Of a DNA stretch of 64,000 nucleotides, positions 60,987-64,000 are shown in pieces. The stretch spans positions 1 through 64,000 of the forward strand of contig CAUBGU010000001.1 of the NCBI GenBank assembly GCA_958435545.1, in the 5' to 3' direction. The stretch is from an uncultured Collinsella sp. (GTDB lineage Bacteria > Actinomycetota > Coriobacteriia > Coriobacteriales > Coriobacteriaceae). The notes under the pieces were generated by a model, which saw only the letters and a program-made list of their open reading frames with translations, had not been told where the DNA came from and ran no database searches. The position numbers were made by a program, and so were the translations under genes. Position 1 is the stretch's first letter. Each line of letters opens with the position of its first letter.

Positions 60987-61757
60987 CTATTTGCCGTTGG
61001 ACACGACCGTCTGGCCCTCGACACCGTTAAACCCAAACAGCATGTCGAGCGCCTGGATGTACCACGGCGCGTCCTTACCGACGTCTTCGATTTCCTTGGC
61101 AACTTCGCTGGCCTTCTTGGCGTTCGACGACTTCCTGCTCGAAGACGAATCCGAATCGTCGTCCAGGCCCTGCACTTCAATTCTCTTCTCGCCGGGCATC
61201 ACCAGGCCCAAGTCCTCGGATGCCGCGTCCTTGATACCCTCCTCCGAGAGCAGCTTGTCGACGCTTTTCTGCAGCTCGTCGTTGTACTGCTGGCGAATCT
61301 CGACCTGCTTGGCCAAGATATCGTTCGAGCGTTTGGCAACGTAGAGGTCGCGCACGGGAAAGTACAGGCTCACGAGCACCAGGACGACGACAATGCCAAT
61401 AAACAGCCCGCGCTGGGGTCCATGGGTAAAGTCGTAGATCGCCTTGACCACCGCATTGTCGTTGGCGTAGTGCATGAAGTCCGAGCCCGAAAGACGGCTC
61501 GAGGGCCTGGTCGACTTTTCGTGCGTTTGAGCCGAGGGGTGCTGCGTACGCGAAGCATGCGTCGGGGGCGCCGAGCGTGGCGGGCGACCCGTCGACGTAT
61601 TCATTTGAGCACGGGGATGTGAGGCACTTGCCGGACGCTGTGCGCGGCGATCGACACCGGCGTAGTCGGACCCGCCGAGCTGCACGGTAGGTGCGCGGCG
61701 AGGCGACGGCTCGCGCGAACCGGCGGAATAATACCTGTTGTCGTAAATCTGATCCAT
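60987..61757 (-). CDS. DivIC/FtsB-like septum-formation initiator protein
   Basis: 256 residues from ATG 61757. The N-terminal 110 residues are disordered (Arg/Ser/Pro/Thr-rich), followed by a membrane helix (GLFIGIVVVLVLVSLYFPV) and a coiled coil (KRSNDILAKQVEIRQQYNDELQKSVDKLL) leading into EEGIKDAASEDLGLVMPGEK, the FtsB/DivIC hallmark E-R-...-G-x-x-x-P-G. A Ser/Asp-rich tail ends it. Acts in divisome assembly. Confidence 0.82.
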   Translation of the reverse strand: MDQIYDNRYYSAGSREPSPRRAPTVQLGGSDYAGVDRRAQRPASASHPRAQMNTSTGRPPRSAPPTHASRTQHPSAQTHEKSTRPSSRLSGSDFMHYANDNAVVKAIYDFTHGPQRGLFIGIVVVLVLVSLYFPVRDLYVAKRSNDILAKQVEIRQQYNDELQKSVDKLLSEEGIKDAASEDLGLVMPGEKRIEVQGLDDDSDSSSSRKSSNAKKASEVAKEIEDVGKDAPWYIQALDMLFGFNGVEGQTVVSNGK

Positions 61758-61854
61758 GTGCGCCTTGTGCGGTTGAGGTTTGTTTGCGCTAAGTCTTTTA
61801 GTTATAGCACGAGCGCGCGCAACGCCTTCGGCGGCCCTTGCTCGACATAAAAAA

Positions 61855-61880
61855 GGCGCTGAGCCATATGGCCCAGCGCC
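61855..61880 (-). terminator. Intrinsic terminator of eno
   Basis: Stem GGCGCTG...CAGCGCC with AGCC/GGCC inner pairing and a T-run (TTTTTTAT) on the minus strand, 73 bp past the enolase stop. Confidence 0.85.
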
Positions 61881-61952
61881 CAATGGTGCTCAACAGCGCC
61901 CGGCGGGAGCGAGGCGAATCCGAGTCAGCCCCGCCCCGCGCACGCCGTTTGC

Positions 61953-63526
<1,574 letters not shown>

Positions 63527-63611
63527 AAGTTCTGGATATCGTGCAATTTTAAGGGTCTGAAGTTCTGGATATCGTGCATAATCAGGTTATAAAAGTTCTG
63601 GATATCGTGCA
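63527..63611 (+). repeat. Three 19-bp direct repeats at an exact 33-bp period
   Basis: AAGTTCTGGATATCGTGCA occurs perfectly at 63527-63545, 63560-63578 and 63593-63611, with unrelated spacers. A half unit ATCGTGCA precedes at 63519-63526. The array ends 10 bp before the ATG of the next gene. It contains the palindrome GATATC in each unit. Binding site for a multimeric protein, possibly the ATPase itself. Confidence 0.9.
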
Positions 63612-63621
63612 CGAGGTAGCC

Positions 63622-64000
63622 ATGCTTAAACGAAAAGCCTATGACAAACTACTAAAATGGAAGCATGAAAGCGCTGGTAAAACAGCACTTCTTATTGAAG
63701 GAGCCCGCCGCGTCGGCAAGAGCACGCTTGTCCGCACGTTTGGAGAAACCGAATACAAATCCTGCCTTGTCATTGATTTCTTTCAAGCACCTGCCGAAGT
63801 TAAGCAATATTTTGAGGACTATCGCACTGACTTCAACTCGCTCTTCCTCTATCTCTCGGTTTTCTATAACGTCAAACTTTATGAACATGAGACGCTTATC
63901 GTCTTTGACGAGGTCCAGATGTACCCGCAAGCACGCGGACTCATCAAGTATCTCGTTGCAGACGGACGTTACGACTACATCGAAACTGGATCCCTGCTCA
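63622..64000 (+). CDS. AAA_14/DUF4143-type ATP-binding protein (partial)
   Basis: Start at ATG 63622 (GAGG upstream); the frame is open to the window end. Walker A: ALLIEGARRVGKSTLVRTFG near residue 30. Walker B: TLIVFDEVQMYPQARGLIKY, followed by the sensor-1 segment YDYIETGSLL. This is the N terminus of the ATPase family usually followed by a C-terminal DUF4143 nuclease-like domain, common in gut bacteria. Function of the family is poorly known. It carries the triple repeat array in its promoter. Confidence 0.85.
   Translation, partial: MLKRKAYDKLLKWKHESAGKTALLIEGARRVGKSTLVRTFGETEYKSCLVIDFFQAPAEVKQYFEDYRTDFNSLFLYLSVFYNVKLYEHETLIVFDEVQMYPQARGLIKYLVADGRYDYIETGSLL

Noticed and set aside
63527..63611. 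CRISPR array
   Set aside because: Only three 19-bp units with 14-bp spacers and no cas genes; too short and too close to a start codon.

Overview
The window is high-GC, densely packed bacterial DNA. It most resembles a gut actinobacterium of the class Coriobacteriia, and Collinsella is my best guess. That placement is inference from gene content and style: OmpR/BceS-type two-component systems, an MPATG-anchored surface protein, a DUF6076-like gene next to defence genes, a GluQ-type synthetase and probable leaderless promoters. No 16S rRNA gene or other taxonomic marker is present.

Layout. 0-1.2 kb: end of a GntR/UTRA regulator, then manA. 1.2-3.6 kb: a nucleotidyltransferase plus HTH pair (AbiE-like toxin-antitoxin architecture), bracketed by two duplicated terminator hairpins and two unusual long palindromes. 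3.6-17.8 kb: mostly core genes (pcrA, uppP, a universal stress protein, a BceRS-like two-component pair, an aminotransferase/ornithine-cyclodeaminase-family operon with a divergent PucR regulator, purH, a GNAT). 17.9-27.3 kb: a DUF2207 membrane protein, a GluQ synthetase, two overlapping metallophosphoesterases, small membrane proteins, and a large Ala-rich CAP-domain surface protein split by an in-frame amber codon.

27.5-54.6 kb is an accessory block dominated by defence-type genes. In order it holds: (i) a predicted PIWI-like protein translationally coupled to a 1,310-residue helicase with a C-terminal PD-(D/E)XK-like region, preceded by two small acidic genes; (ii) a divergent 720-residue zinc-finger protein of unknown function; (iii) a phage tail gene remnant; (iv) a four-gene LlaJI-like restriction-modification operon (two C5 methyltransferases, an McrB-like AAA+ ATPase, a DUF2357-type nuclease); (v) a decayed second copy of the end of that nuclease, followed by a SIR2-domain protein; (vi) a ClpP-like protease, a TraG/VirD4-like ATPase without a membrane anchor, and two unknown genes; (vii) an orphan N6-methylase-like protein that lacks catalytic motifs and is fused to an HsdS-like recognition half; (viii) an AbiEi/AbiEii toxin-antitoxin pair with a probable leaderless, self-overlapping promoter.

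54.7-64 kb returns to core functions: a DUF4342/OmpR/histidine-kinase operon, an orphan PTS EIIB with a VOC protein, tRNA-Leu(TAA), a Ppx/GppA phosphatase, a DivIC-like protein and enolase. Two copies of a 180-bp fold-back MITE flank the two-component operon. The window ends inside an AAA_14/DUF4143-type ATPase preceded by three copies of a 19-bp repeat at an exact 33-bp period.

The most promising new biology is the PIWI-like/helicase-nuclease module with its acidic partners, the ClpP/VirD4-like cluster, the catalytically empty methylase-HsdS fusion, and the family of long palindromes placed directly after stop codons, whose outer arms differ completely between copies while the core is conserved.
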